Positions 34,924 to 44,614 are shown, numbered from the stretch's first letter. The stretch is DNA of 64,000 nucleotides from Burkholderia sp. Nafp2/4-1b (GCF_003635165.1 NZ_ML058626.1:16471-80470), one strand, 5' to 3'. Notes: generated by a model not told the origin, from the letters alone. Translations and numbers: made by a program.

Positions 34924-37161
34924 ATGACCCAACCCTCCGCCCCGCCGCAGCACCCTGCCGAAGACGGCAGCGAGACCGACTTCGTCGCGGTACTCGATAT
35001 CCTGCTGGAAAGCCGCTGGCTGATCGCGACCATCACGTGCGTGCTGCTTGCCGCCGGGCTCGCCTATGCGGTTCTCGGCAAGCCTGTGTTCGAAGCCAAC
35101 ATCATGGTCCAGGTCGAGGACAGCCCGGACACGTCGGCCGCGAAGTCGTTGCTCGGCGATGTGTCGTCGCTGTTCGACGTCAAGTCGTCGGCCGCCGCCG
35201 AACAGCAGATCCTCGCGTCGCGCCTCGTCGTCGAACGCGCGGTCGACAAGCTCAACCTGTTCATCGACGCGGAGCCGAAGCGCTTTCCGCTGATCGGCGA
35301 CTGGATCGCGCGCCACAGCGACGGCCTGTCCGAGCCCGGCCTGGCCGGCTTGGGCGGCTACACCTGGGGCCGCGAACGCATCGACGTGTCGCGCTTCGAC
35401 GTGCCGCGCAAGAACGAAGGCGACACGTTCACATTGACGAGCCTCGGCGGCAAGCGCTATCGGCTCGACGGCGGCGCTCTCGATGCCCCGGTCGAGGGCA
35501 CCGTCGGCACGCTCGAGCGCTTCGGCTCGCCGCGCGGCCCGATCGTGCTGCAGGTCGCGTCGCTCGCTGCAAGACCCGGCGCCATGTTCGTGCTGGTGCG
35601 CAACTCGCGGCTGAAGACGATCGAGGACATCCGCGATCGCCTCAACGTGCAGGAGCGCGTGAAGCAATCGGACGTCGTCGTCGCCAGTCTGCAGGACACC
35701 GATCCGAAATGGGTCAGCGCCACGATGAACGAGATCGGCCGTCAGTACGTGCGGCAGAACATCGAGCGTAAATCCGCGGAGGCCGCGCAGTCGCTCGAAT
35801 TCCTGACCGCGCAGCTGCCGCAGCTCAAGCAACAGCTGACCGATTCCGAAGCGCGCCTGACGAAACTGCGCAACGAGCACGGCACGGTCGACCTCACCGA
35901 GGAAGCGAAGCTCGCGCTCGCGCAGACGGCCGATGCGAAGACGCGGCTGCTCGAACTGCAGCAGAAGCGCCAGGAACTCATGTCGCGCTTCACCGAACGG
36001 CACCCGAGCGTGGCCGTGATCGACGAGCAGATTGCCGCATTGAGCGGTTATCGGAATGCGGCGGAGCAGCAGATCCGGCGCTTGCCGGACCTGCAGCAGG
36101 AACTGGTGCGGCAGATGCTCGACGTGAAGGTCAACACCGATCTCTACACGGCGCTGCTGAACAACATGCAGCAGCTGCAGCTCGTGCAGGCCGGCAAGAC
36201 CGGCAACGTGCGTCTCGTCGATACGGCGGCGGTGCCGGAAGTCGCGGTGCGGCCGAAAAAGGTGCTCGTCGCGCTGGCGTCGCTGCTGCTCGGGCTGCTC
36301 GCCGGGTGCGGCACCGCGATCGTCCGCTCGATGCTGTTCCATGGCATTTCGGATCACAACGAGATCGAACGTCGTCTCGGCCTGGCGGTGTACGCGACGG
36401 TGCCGATCAGCGACCATCAGCGCGACCTGGCGGAGGAGGCCGCGCGCAAGAGCGGCCACAAGTCGATCCTGTCGATCGACTTCCCGAACGAGCCGGCCGT
36501 CGAGTGCCTGCGCAGCCTGCGCACCGCGCTGCAGTTCGCGATGCTCGAGGCGAAGAACAACGTCGTGCTGATCGCCGGCCCCGCACCGGGCGTCGGCAAG
36601 ACCTTCCTGTCGTCGAACCTGGCGGTCGTGATGGCGAGCGCCGGCAAGCGCGTGCTGTTGATCGACGGCGACATCCGCAAGGGCCGCCTGCACGACTATC
36701 TCGGCTTCCCGCGCGGCCGCGGCTTCACGGAACTGATCGCCGGCAGCGCGCGCGTGGAGGACGTGATTCACCGCGAGGTGGTCGGCGGCCTCGATTTCAT
36801 CTCGACCGGGACGATGCCGAAGAACCCGGCGGAGCTGCTGCTGAACCGCAATGTCGCGGCGCTGGTCGACGATCTGTCGTCGCGCTACGACATCGTCGTG
36901 ATCGACTCGGCGCCGGTGCTCGCCGTGCCCGATACCGGCATTCTCGGCGCGGTTGCCGGCACCGCGCTGCTCGTCACGATGGCGGGCAAGACGAAGCTCG
37001 GCGAGATCGGCGAATCCGCGAAGCGCTTTGCGCAGAACGGCGTGCGGCTGAACGGCGTCATCTTCAACGGCGTCAACCCGCGGCTCGGGCAGTACGGGTA
37101 CGGGTCGAAGTACGGCGGGTATCGCTACGTCGCCTACGAATACGGGGCGCAGGATGTGTGA
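34924..37161 (+). CDS. Wzc-like tyrosine autokinase, chain-length regulator
   Basis: A 745-residue inner membrane co-polymerase and BY-kinase. A first membrane helix (WLIATITCVLLAAGLAYAVL, about 40-60) and a second (VLVALASLLLGLLAGCGTAI, about 445-465) flank a large periplasmic coiled-coil part. The kinase domain has Walker A GPAPGVGKT near 552, Walker A' VLLIDGDIRKGR and Walker B IVVIDSAPVLAVPD. The C-terminus is a tyrosine cluster (YGYGSKYGGYRYVAYEYG), the autophosphorylation tail. The start MTQPSAPPQ at 34924 is the first Met before the membrane domain. It partners the Wza-like channel and the phosphatase, indicating a Wzy-dependent pathway. Confidence 0.93.
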   Translation: MTQPSAPPQHPAEDGSETDFVAVLDILLESRWLIATITCVLLAAGLAYAVLGKPVFEANIMVQVEDSPDTSAAKSLLGDVSSLFDVKSSAAAEQQILASRLVVERAVDKLNLFIDAEPKRFPLIGDWIARHSDGLSEPGLAGLGGYTWGRERIDVSRFDVPRKNEGDTFTLTSLGGKRYRLDGGALDAPVEGTVGTLERFGSPRGPIVLQVASLAARPGAMFVLVRNSRLKTIEDIRDRLNVQERVKQSDVVVASLQDTDPKWVSATMNEIGRQYVRQNIERKSAEAAQSLEFLTAQLPQLKQQLTDSEARLTKLRNEHGTVDLTEEAKLALAQTADAKTRLLELQQKRQELMSRFTERHPSVAVIDEQIAALSGYRNAAEQQIRRLPDLQQELVRQMLDVKVNTDLYTALLNNMQQLQLVQAGKTGNVRLVDTAAVPEVAVRPKKVLVALASLLLGLLAGCGTAIVRSMLFHGISDHNEIERRLGLAVYATVPISDHQRDLAEEAARKSGHKSILSIDFPNEPAVECLRSLRTALQFAMLEAKNNVVLIAGPAPGVGKTFLSSNLAVVMASAGKRVLLIDGDIRKGRLHDYLGFPRGRGFTELIAGSARVEDVIHREVVGGLDFISTGTMPKNPAELLLNRNVAALVDDLSSRYDIVVIDSAPVLAVPDTGILGAVAGTALLVTMAGKTKLGEIGESAKRFAQNGVRLNGVIFNGVNPRLGQYGYGSKYGGYRYVAYEYGAQDV

Positions 37162-37236
37162 CGCACGCAGCGCCGCCGCGGCCACAGTTGGCGGCCCGAC
37201 CCGCGCGTCCGGCTGCGCTCGGTGCACGGAGGCGCG

Positions 37237-38469
37237 ATGATCAATCCGCGGGATTCGATCGTATCGCTCGCCGGCGTCGTGATCGGGCAGATCGCGCTGT
37301 TCGTCTGCATCTTCGTGATCGGACGGCGCTTCGGGCCGGAGTCGCTCGGCCACTTCAACTATCTGCTCGCGCTGGCGACCTTCGTCGGCACGCTGCTTGC
37401 GTTTCGCTACGAGCTCGCGTGCGTCGACGACGCGCCGGGCGAGTCGTTCAACGCGTTCGTCAACGTGACGACGCTGAGCCTGGTTGTGATCGTCGCGTTC
37501 GGCATCGTGATTGCCGCGGCCGGGCGCGACGATCTCCATCTCGTCGCGGTCTACGCGCTGGCAACGTTCGTGCAGCTGGCCGCCGGTTCCTACCTGAACA
37601 GCCTGAGACGTTATGGCTGGATCGCGCTGTCGCGCGTGGTGGTGAACGGGTCGTTCCTCGCCGGCCTCCTGCTGTCGCTCGCGTGCCGCGCGTGCGCAAG
37701 CGTCGACGTGTTCGCGCTGTACGCTTGGGTGAGCGCCGCGGTGTCGATCGTGATGGCCGCGGCGATCCTGTTCTCCGGCTATCGCGCCGGATATTCGTTC
37801 AGGCTGTCGCACGGTTTTTTCGTCAGGAACCGCCGCTTCGCGCTGTATATCCTCCCGTCGACGCTGTGCGCGTCGGTGTTGACCTACGCGCTGTCGATTG
37901 CGATTCCGCACTGGTTCGACGCACAGAGCGCCGGCTATTTCGCGGCCGCATATCGGCTCGGCTTCTTCCCGGTATCGCTGATCGCACAGAGCGTCGGCGG
38001 CGTGTTCCGGCGCGACGCGATCGGCGCGATGGCGCGCCCGGATGCGGGCACGACGGTGCCCCGCGTGTACCGGACCTACGCGCGTGCGCTCACCGCGCTC
38101 GCGGCCGTGTACATGGCAGGCGGGCTGCTGCTGTTCGCGCCGCTCGTCAACCTGTTCTTCGGCGAAAGCTGGCGCGGCTCGGTCGGGTTCTATCACAGCC
38201 TGATGCCGTTGTTCGCGCTGCAGCTCATCTTTGTGCCGCTGTCGCAGATCTTCCTCGCGACGCGCGCGCAACGCATCGATTTCCTGTTCCAGCTGACCTG
38301 CGGCGTGTGCCTCGGCGGCGCGCTGGGCATCGCGCGGCTGATGAACCTGTCGGCCACGACCAGCGTGCAGATTTTTTCGCTGACCGGCGCGGCGCTGATG
38401 GCGGCCGGTATCGCGCTGACATACCGCGTCCTCGACACGAACCTGTCCCGATCCGGGGCGTTGGCGTGA
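37237..38469 (+). CDS. Wzx-like polysaccharide flippase
   Basis: A 410-residue polytopic membrane protein of the oligosaccharide flippase (MOP) type, with about 12 hydrophobic segments beginning SLAGVVIGQIALFVCIFVIG. FGPESLGHFNYLLALATFVG in the 1-2 region and the later FFPVSLIAQSVGGVFRRDAI are typical. It should flip the lipid-linked repeat unit across the inner membrane. The ATG at 37237 with GGAGG just upstream was preferred over a GTG at 37222. It stands between the Wzc-like gene and the capsule-type transferase in the same direction. Confidence 0.82.
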   Translation: MINPRDSIVSLAGVVIGQIALFVCIFVIGRRFGPESLGHFNYLLALATFVGTLLAFRYELACVDDAPGESFNAFVNVTTLSLVVIVAFGIVIAAAGRDDLHLVAVYALATFVQLAAGSYLNSLRRYGWIALSRVVVNGSFLAGLLLSLACRACASVDVFALYAWVSAAVSIVMAAAILFSGYRAGYSFRLSHGFFVRNRRFALYILPSTLCASVLTYALSIAIPHWFDAQSAGYFAAAYRLGFFPVSLIAQSVGGVFRRDAIGAMARPDAGTTVPRVYRTYARALTALAAVYMAGGLLLFAPLVNLFFGESWRGSVGFYHSLMPLFALQLIFVPLSQIFLATRAQRIDFLFQLTCGVCLGGALGIARLMNLSATTSVQIFSLTGAALMAAGIALTYRVLDTNLSRSGALA

Positions 38470-38497
38470 GATCGCCGCTACGACGAACGAGCACACC

Positions 38498-39697
38498 ATG
38501 ATCCTGATAGTCATCGATTCTCTCGAGCGCTACTACTTCGCGACCCGTCTCGTGAACGCCGTGCGGCACGAATACGAGTTCGCGTTCCTGACGAGCGAGC
38601 CCGTCGCCCATCTCGGCCTGTTGCTGAACGGGTACCGGTCGGTGTACCTGAACCGATTGATGCCGATCGACGTGCCCGACGGCCAGCCGGTTGACCGCAC
38701 GCCGTATCAGCTGTCGATCGAGGTGCTGAACGGGCAGATGACCGAAGCGCGTGCGAAGCGCGAATCGGCGGCGGTCTTCCATATCGCGTCGGAAGTGCTG
38801 CGCGGCCTGCGGGTCGAGCAGTGCGTGATGTGGAACGGGCAGCAGCTCGTGTGCCGCGCGGTGCGGCAGGCCTGCGCGGTGCACGGCGTCGCCACGCGCT
38901 TCATCGAGATCTCGAATCTGCCGGGCAAGCTGTTCGTCGATTCGCTGGGCGTCAACGCGCTGTCGACGATCAGCCGCAACCCGGAGGTCATCGATCGGCT
39001 GCCGCTACCCGACGAGGATACGCATACGCGCTGGCTGTCGGCGTATGAACGCTACAAGCGGATGCCCCTGCCGCAGGCGAGGACGTCGTTCGCGCGCAAG
39101 GCGACGTCCGCGGCCAACTACCTGCTGAAGGCGGTCAGCGGCGGCGTCGCGCGCCGGCGCCTGACGAGCGTGCGGGCGCGCAACGGAATGCCGGCACCGC
39201 GGCAGGCGATCCATCTGCCGGTCGATGCGCTGGCGACGAGCCGCTACGTGTTCCTGCCGCTGCAGGTGTCCGGCGACACGCAGATCAGGCTGCACTCGGA
39301 CGTCGGCAATCTCGACGCGATCCGTCACGCGTTCGCGTTCGCTGCGAACGAGAGCGCCGACCTGTTCGTGAAGCTGCATCCGGCCGAGACCGATGCGGCG
39401 GAGATCGATGCGATCGTGCGCCTGCAGGAGAGCTATCACTTCGAGATCGTCACGTCGCCGACCACCGAGTTGCTGCGGCACGCGCATGCGGTCGTCACGA
39501 TCAATTCGACGGTCGGGCTCGAGGCGATGCTGTACGGCAAGCGCGTGGTGTCGCTCGGCCGCTGCTTCTACAAGGAATTCGACCGCGAGCGGTTGCTGAA
39601 GTACATCCATTCGTTCCTGATCGACGGTATCGACTATTTCGGTGCGGCGCGCATTCCCGCCGATGCGGCGCGGCGCGTGTTCGCGAGACGGCACTGA
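38498..39697 (+). CDS. capsule polysaccharide synthesis protein, KpsS/KpsC-like transferase
   Basis: A 399-residue protein whose C-terminal half matches the capsule_synth family (KpsS/KpsC/LipB, beta-Kdo transferases): FLPLQVSGDTQIRLHS at about 250, ADLFVKLHPAE near 290, then SPTTELLRHAHAVVTINSTV and GLEAMLYGKRVVSLGRCFY. No signal peptide or membrane helix is obvious. In ABC-dependent capsules these enzymes build a poly-Kdo linker. Here the locus has no kpsM/T, so the enzyme may instead add Kdo within the repeat. The CMP-Kdo genes downstream support a Kdo donor. N-terminal residues 1-200 are not recognised. Confidence 0.7.
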   Translation: MILIVIDSLERYYFATRLVNAVRHEYEFAFLTSEPVAHLGLLLNGYRSVYLNRLMPIDVPDGQPVDRTPYQLSIEVLNGQMTEARAKRESAAVFHIASEVLRGLRVEQCVMWNGQQLVCRAVRQACAVHGVATRFIEISNLPGKLFVDSLGVNALSTISRNPEVIDRLPLPDEDTHTRWLSAYERYKRMPLPQARTSFARKATSAANYLLKAVSGGVARRRLTSVRARNGMPAPRQAIHLPVDALATSRYVFLPLQVSGDTQIRLHSDVGNLDAIRHAFAFAANESADLFVKLHPAETDAAEIDAIVRLQESYHFEIVTSPTTELLRHAHAVVTINSTVGLEAMLYGKRVVSLGRCFYKEFDRERLLKYIHSFLIDGIDYFGAARIPADAARRVFARRH

Positions 39698-39698
39698 C

Positions 39699-40229
39699 AT
39701 GGCCGTCTCGTTGCGACAGACCGCGGAGGCGATCGTCGAAGACTGCCGCCGCAATGCATTCTTCAAGACGCGCTGCGTGGTGATCTTCTATCGCGTCGTG
39801 CATTACCTCGCGTGCCGGAACCGGCTCACGCTGCTGGCCGGCGCGCCGCTGATCGTGCTGTACATCGTGCTGTGCGACTGGCTGCTGGGCATCGAGATCC
39901 CGGTGAAGACGAAGATCGGCAAGGGGCTCGCGCTCTATCACGGCACCGGGCTCGTCATCAATGGTTACGCGGTGATCGGCGACTACTGCACGCTGCGGCA
40001 CGGCGTGACCATCGGTAACACGATCCGCAAGGACGGCTCGATCGGCGGCGTGCCGACGATCGGCGACCACGTGGAGTTCGGCGTGCACAGCGTCGTACTC
40101 GGCGCGGTGCGCGTCGGCGACCGCGCGCGGATCGGCGCCGGCGCGGTGGTGCTGCGCGACGTACCCGACGGCCGCGTGGCCGTCGGCGTGCCGGCGCGCC
40201 TTCTCGACAACGGACAGGAGCCGACATGA
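39699..40229 (+). CDS. serine O-acetyltransferase-like hexapeptide acetyltransferase
   Basis: A 176-residue left-handed beta-helix acyltransferase. The hexapeptide part runs from about 70 (EIPVKTKIGKGLALYHGTGL; VINGYAVIGDYCTLRHGVTI; GGVPTIGDHVEFGVHSVVLG; IGAGAVVLRDVPDGRVAVGV). A short hydrophobic segment lies near 45-65. Within this locus it more likely acetylates the polysaccharide than serine. It starts one base after the previous stop and overlaps the next gene by four bases. Confidence 0.8.
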   Translation: MAVSLRQTAEAIVEDCRRNAFFKTRCVVIFYRVVHYLACRNRLTLLAGAPLIVLYIVLCDWLLGIEIPVKTKIGKGLALYHGTGLVINGYAVIGDYCTLRHGVTIGNTIRKDGSIGGVPTIGDHVEFGVHSVVLGAVRVGDRARIGAGAVVLRDVPDGRVAVGVPARLLDNGQEPT

Positions 40230-41200
40230 AAGTGTTCATTCTGCATCCCGGCAAGGCCAATTATCCGGAGATCGCCGCGTACGGTCGTCGGCTGAGAGCG
40301 CACGGGTTCGAGGTGTTCGACGGCAATCTCGATGCGTACGCGCTCTTCCCCGATCAGGACACCTGCATTCTGTGGTGCATCATGGGTTTCTATCGAGCGC
40401 TGCCGCCCGCACGGTTCGTGATTCACGACTACCGATCGCTGTCGGTCGGCCGGCTCGCGGCCGTCAAGGATCGCGTGAAGCGCGTGCTGAACGTGCGGCC
40501 CGACTTGCGGATCTTTCAGAACGAACGGATGCGCGACGCGATGGCGTTTCATGACGACGTGCGCGCACTGCTGCTGCCGATGGGCGTCCCGGACTGGATC
40601 TTCAACCCCGCCGATGCCGACGGAGACAGGGCCGCGCCAGGCGGCACCGCTGCCGCACCGACACCGTCGGGACGGTTCTGCTACATCGGCGAGATGAGCC
40701 GCGAGCGCGGCTTCCACAAGGTGCTGGCCGCGTATCGCGACGCGCGGCGCGACGCATCGGACACGCTGGTGCTGGTCGGCAACCCGGAGCCCGAGATTCG
40801 CGCGGCGTTCGCCGATACGCCGGGCATCCACTTCGTCGGCCGCGTGTCGCAACCCGATGCGCTGAGGATCGTTCGCGACAGCGACTATGCGGTGTGCTTC
40901 TTTCCGTACCACCGGCCGCATTGCTTCCAGACGCCGACGAAGCTGCTCGAATACGCGTCCCTCGGCAAGAAGATCGTTTGCAACGATGCGCCGTCGAACG
41001 TGCGGACCGCGCGCGAGCTGGGCATCCAGTGCCACGTCACCGGCGCGACGATTTTCGACGAGCTGTTTCCGCTGTCGCGGATTCGCGCGACGCGCCCCGA
41101 CCCTGCGGCGATGAAGTCGCTCGAATGGGGGCGCGTGATCGAGCGCTCGGGTGTGCTCGCTTATATCGATGCGGTCGCGGGGCGTCGCCCCCGCGTCTGA
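40226..41200 (+). CDS. glycosyltransferase (GT-B, family 4-like)
   Basis: A 324-residue glycosyltransferase beginning MKVFILHPGKANYPEIAAYG. The C-terminal donor domain has FCYIGEMSRERGFHKVLAAY, LVLVGNPEPEIRAAF and the acid-rich TPTKLLEYASLGKKIVCND, the place of the E-x7-E motif in GT4 enzymes. It is cytoplasmic. Donor and acceptor sugars are unknown. It overlaps the acetyltransferase gene by four bases. A 7-pair stem-loop follows the stop (41212-41230). Confidence 0.78.
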   Translation: MKVFILHPGKANYPEIAAYGRRLRAHGFEVFDGNLDAYALFPDQDTCILWCIMGFYRALPPARFVIHDYRSLSVGRLAAVKDRVKRVLNVRPDLRIFQNERMRDAMAFHDDVRALLLPMGVPDWIFNPADADGDRAAPGGTAAAPTPSGRFCYIGEMSRERGFHKVLAAYRDARRDASDTLVLVGNPEPEIRAAFADTPGIHFVGRVSQPDALRIVRDSDYAVCFFPYHRPHCFQTPTKLLEYASLGKKIVCNDAPSNVRTARELGIQCHVTGATIFDELFPLSRIRATRPDPAAMKSLEWGRVIERSGVLAYIDAVAGRRPRV

Positions 41201-41211
41201 TGACGTCATTC

Positions 41212-41230
41212 GCCGTCGGTTCGCGACGGC
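41212..41230 (+). promoter_or_regulatory. intercistronic stem-loop
   Basis: GCCGTCG (41212-41218) and CGACGGC (41224-41230) are perfect arms around a 5-base loop, between two glycosyltransferase genes. There is no T tract, so it more likely affects mRNA stability than termination. Confidence 0.4.
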
Positions 41231-41254
41231 TCATCCCTCCTGGAGCGGATCCCG

Positions 41255-42337
41255 ATGAAAATCGTCCACATAGTCGAATCCAGCGCGACCGGCACGTTGT
41301 CGATGGTGTGCCTGATCGCGAACTGCCTCGCGCGCGAAGGCCACGACGTGCACGTCATCTACTCGGTGCGGCCGGATACACCCGCCGGCTTTGCCGCGAT
41401 GTTCGATACGCGCGTGTCGCTGCGGCACGTGCAGATGAAAGGCGGCGGCCTGCTCCGGACCGTCGGCCGGCTGCGCGCGGCGCTCAACGAGATCGGCCCG
41501 GACGTGGTGCATCTCCATTCGTCGTTCGCGGGCTTTCTCGGGCGGCTGTCGACGCTGTTCGCGCTGCCGAACGCCGCCTTCTTCTACAGTCCGCACTGCA
41601 TCTCGTTCATGCGTCGCGACATCTCTGGCGTGAAGCGCCTCGCGTTCGTCGGCCTCGAATGGGCCGCATGCGTCCGGAAATGCCTGTACGTGGCGTGCTC
41701 GGAAAGCGAAGGCCGCGCGATCCGCGCATGGCTGCGCCAGCAAGTGGTGGTGATCGAGAACGCGGTGTGCGACGTGCCGGCGGCCGTGCGGTCAGCGGTC
41801 GACGAGCGTGCGGCCGACGATCGTCCGTGCGTGGTTACCGTCGGCGGCATCCGCGCGCAGAAGAATCCCGCGCTGTTCGCGCAGATCGCCCACGGCATGC
41901 GTGCGTGCGGCACGCGCTTCGTCTGGATCGGCGACGGCGATGAAGCGGAGAAGGCGCGGCTCGTCGCAGCAGGCGTCGAAGTGACCGGCTGGATGCCGCA
42001 CGACGAGGTCGTGCGGCGCCTCGCACGCGCGGACGTGTACCTGTCTACGTCGTCGTGGGAAGGCATGCCGGTGTCGGTCATCGAGGCGATGCTGGCCGGA
42101 CGGCCTGTCGTCGTGTCGGACTGTGCCGGTAACGTGGACGTCGTGCGCCATATGCAGACGGGCGTGATCTACGCGACGGCAGCCGATGCAGTCGAGTGGC
42201 TGGAGCGACTCGCCGGCGACGTGGCGCTACGTCGCGAGCTGGCCTGGCAGGCGAGCCGCGAGGCGCGGCAGCGCTTCGGCGAGGAACGCCTGTTCGGCGA
42301 GCTTGCGCCGCTCTATGCTGCATGGGTGGCCCGCTGA
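41255..42337 (+). CDS. glycosyltransferase family 4
   Basis: A 360-residue GT-B enzyme. The N-terminal domain starts MKIVHIVESSATGTLSMVCL, a pattern seen in GT4 O-antigen and capsule transferases. VVHLHSSFAGFLGRLS, VTVGGIRAQKNPALFAQIA, FVWIGDGDEAEKARL and the donor-site SSWEGMPVSVIEAMLAGRPV with its E-x7-E pattern are all present. Substrate unknown. Spacing of 54 bases from the previous gene and 93 to kdsA suggests one transcript. Confidence 0.88.
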   Translation: MKIVHIVESSATGTLSMVCLIANCLAREGHDVHVIYSVRPDTPAGFAAMFDTRVSLRHVQMKGGGLLRTVGRLRAALNEIGPDVVHLHSSFAGFLGRLSTLFALPNAAFFYSPHCISFMRRDISGVKRLAFVGLEWAACVRKCLYVACSESEGRAIRAWLRQQVVVIENAVCDVPAAVRSAVDERAADDRPCVVTVGGIRAQKNPALFAQIAHGMRACGTRFVWIGDGDEAEKARLVAAGVEVTGWMPHDEVVRRLARADVYLSTSSWEGMPVSVIEAMLAGRPVVVSDCAGNVDVVRHMQTGVIYATAADAVEWLERLAGDVALRRELAWQASREARQRFGEERLFGELAPLYAAWVAR

Positions 42338-42430
42338 CGACAGCATCCGGCTGCGCTCCAGCGGCGCACTCGCGCGCCATCCGCCGCGCCGCACCGCCGA
42401 CACCGCTGCCCCAATTCCCAGGAGAATCCC

Positions 42431-43276
42431 ATGAATGTAACCCTCGCCCCTGACGTTACCGTCGGCAACGACCTGCCGTTCGTCCTGTTCGGCGGCCTCA
42501 ATGTACTCGAAAGCCTCGACTTCGCGCTCGACGTCTGCGGCACGTTCGTCGAGGTCACGCGTCGACTCGGCATCCCGCTCGTGTTCAAGGCATCCTTCGA
42601 CAAGGCCAACCGTTCGTCGATCCACTCGTATCGTGGCGTCGGATTCGACGAAGGGCTGCGAATCTTCGACGAAGTCAAACGCCGGTTCGGCGTGCCGGTG
42701 ATCACTGACGTGCATGAGGTGTGGCAGGCCGAGCCCGTGTCGCAGGTTGTCGACGTACTGCAGGTGCCGGCGTTCCTTGCGCGTCAGACCGATCTCGTCG
42801 TCGCGATCGCGCAGACCGGCAACGCGGTCAACATCAAGAAGCCGCAGTTCATGAGCCCGACGCAGATCGAACATGTCGTGTCGAAGTGCCGCGAGGCCGG
42901 CAATGATCGCGTGATTCTGTGCGAGCGCGGCTCGTCGTTCGGCTATGACAATCTCGTCGTCGACATGCTGGGCTTCCGCCAGATGCGCGACGCGACCGGC
43001 GACTGCCCGGTGATCTTCGACGTCACGCACAGCCTGCAGATGCGCGATCCGCACGGCGCAGCGTCGGGCGGCCGGCGCCGCCAGGTGGTCGATCTCGCGC
43101 GCGCCGGGATGGCGGTCGGGCTGGCAGGGTTGTTCCTCGAAGCGCATCCCGATCCCGACCGCGCGCGCTGCGACGGCCCGAGCGCGCTGCCGCTCGCACT
43201 TCTCGATGCATTTCTGCAGCAGGTGAAGGCGGTGGACGACCTGGTCAAGCGGCTGCCGCCGCTCGATATCCGGTGA
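42431..43276 (+). CDS. kdsA: KdsA, 3-deoxy-D-manno-octulosonate-8-phosphate synthase
   Basis: A 281-residue aldolase that joins phosphoenolpyruvate and arabinose 5-phosphate to Kdo-8-P. The N-terminal FGGLNVLES carries asparagine at the position that is cysteine in metal-dependent enzymes, so this is the metal-independent class. FKASFDKANRSSIHSYRGVG, ITDVHEVWQAEPV, CERGSSFGYDNLVVDM and DVTHSLQ are conserved. The housekeeping kdsA for lipopolysaccharide is expected elsewhere; this one begins a four-gene Kdo set. It overlaps kdsC by four bases (GTGA). Confidence 0.95.
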   Translation: MNVTLAPDVTVGNDLPFVLFGGLNVLESLDFALDVCGTFVEVTRRLGIPLVFKASFDKANRSSIHSYRGVGFDEGLRIFDEVKRRFGVPVITDVHEVWQAEPVSQVVDVLQVPAFLARQTDLVVAIAQTGNAVNIKKPQFMSPTQIEHVVSKCREAGNDRVILCERGSSFGYDNLVVDMLGFRQMRDATGDCPVIFDVTHSLQMRDPHGAASGGRRRQVVDLARAGMAVGLAGLFLEAHPDPDRARCDGPSALPLALLDAFLQQVKAVDDLVKRLPPLDIR

Positions 43277-43824
43277 GCGGCGCAACGTATCGCGGGCCCG
43301 TGCGCCTGGTGCTGTTCGACGTCGACGGCGTGCTGACCGACGGCTTGCTGCACGTCACCGCCGAAGGCGAGTTCATGAAGAGTTTTCATGCGCACGACGG
43401 CGTCGCGGTCGCGCTGCTGCGTGCGCATGGGATCCGCTCCGGCATTCTGTCGGGCAAGCACAGCGGCGCGCTGGCGTGGCGTGCAAAGCAGCTCGGGGTC
43501 GACGTGCTGGTGACCGGCTGCGACGACAAGGGCGTGGGCTACGCGGACATCAAGGCACGCAATGCTCTCGATGATCGCGAGATCGCGTATGTCGGCGACG
43601 ACGTGAACGATCTGGCGGTCATCGAACGTGTCGGCGTGTCGTATGCGCCATCCGATGCGCATCGGCTCGTCCGCACGCGCGTCGATCACGTCGCGCGCAC
43701 GGCCGGCGGCCGCGGGGTCGCGCGCGAGGTGGCCGAACATCTGCTGATGGATGCCGGGCTGTCGCTCGACGACGCGTATCGGCCGTTGCTCGAACAATGG
43801 AGCGGTCATGACGTCATTCAATAA
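43273..43824 (+). CDS. kdsC: KdsC, Kdo-8-phosphate phosphatase
   Basis: A 183-residue HAD-family phosphatase. It has the nucleophile motif LFDVDGVLTDG, IRSGILSGKHS, the lysine region around GVGYADIKA and YVGDDVNDLAVI, matching KdsC of usual length. It removes the phosphate from Kdo-8-P. It starts with GTG inside the kdsA stop and ends 17 bases inside kdsB, so all three are translationally linked. Confidence 0.93.
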   Translation: MSGATYRGPVRLVLFDVDGVLTDGLLHVTAEGEFMKSFHAHDGVAVALLRAHGIRSGILSGKHSGALAWRAKQLGVDVLVTGCDDKGVGYADIKARNALDDREIAYVGDDVNDLAVIERVGVSYAPSDAHRLVRTRVDHVARTAGGRGVAREVAEHLLMDAGLSLDDAYRPLLEQWSGHDVIQ

Positions 43825-44614
43825 CGAGCGGACGGTGCATGTCGTGATTCCGGCGCGGTACGGGTCGACACGACTGCCGGGCAAGCCGCTCGTCGATCTC
43901 GGCGGCGAGCCGATGATCGTCCGCGTGCAGGCGCGCGTGCAGCGTGCGCTGCCCGATGCCGACATCGTCGTCGCGATCGACGATGCCCGCATCGCCGAGG
44001 TGCTCGATGCACGCGGAATTCGTTTCGCGATGACCGATGCGGCGCACGCGTCGGGCACCGACCGTGCGGCGGAAGTCGCGCGCGTGTTCGGCTGGCCCGA
44101 CACCGACGCGGTGCTCAACGTGCAGGGCGACGAACCGCTCGTGCCGGTTGCGCTGTTGAAGGCGTTCGCCGCCTTTTGCGGCACGGCGCCGGACCTCGGC
44201 GTGGCGACGGCGGCGTGCCCGATCGGGGAAATCGCACTGCTCGACGAGCCGGCGATCGTCAAGCTCGTCGTCGATCGCCGCGGCCGCGCGCTGTACTTCT
44301 CGCGCGCGGCCATCCCGTTCTGCCGCGACGGGCGGCCGGACGAGGCGGTCGGTTCGACCGACAGCCTGTTCCTGCGTCACATCGGCCTGTACGGCTATGC
44401 GAACGCAACGCTGCAGACGCTGGCAAGCACGGCGCCGTGCGAACTCGAGCGCCGGGAACAGCTCGAGCAGCTGCGCGCGCTCTGGCTCGGCATGTCGATC
44501 GACGTGATGCACTGGCCTGATGCGCCGCCGGCCGGCATCGATACGCCCGCCGACGTGGCGCGCGTCGTCTCCCTTCTCAAACGGCAAACCCAAGATGCGA
44601 CAGAACCATATTGA
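43808..44614 (+). CDS. kdsB: KdsB, CMP-Kdo synthetase
   Basis: A 268-residue cytidylyltransferase that activates Kdo with CTP. Motifs are VVIPARYGSTRLPGKPL, ASGTDRAAEVAR, VLNVQGDEPLVP, YFSRAAIPFCRDG and HIGLYGYANATL. The start at 43808 (MTSFNNERTVHVVIPARYGS) overlaps the end of kdsC by 17 bases and the next gene begins 20 bases before its stop. The product, CMP-Kdo, is the donor for the KpsS-like enzyme at 38498 or another Kdo transferase. Confidence 0.95.
   Translation: MTSFNNERTVHVVIPARYGSTRLPGKPLVDLGGEPMIVRVQARVQRALPDADIVVAIDDARIAEVLDARGIRFAMTDAAHASGTDRAAEVARVFGWPDTDAVLNVQGDEPLVPVALLKAFAAFCGTAPDLGVATAACPIGEIALLDEPAIVKLVVDRRGRALYFSRAAIPFCRDGRPDEAVGSTDSLFLRHIGLYGYANATLQTLASTAPCELERREQLEQLRALWLGMSIDVMHWPDAPPAGIDTPADVARVVSLLKRQTQDATEPY

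Noticed and set aside
34780..38514. 1244-codon open frame on the minus strand opposite the Wzc and flippase genes
   Set aside because: It is antisense to two clear genes, has the Arg/Gln/Asp/His-rich composition of GC-rich shadow frames and no recognisable domain.
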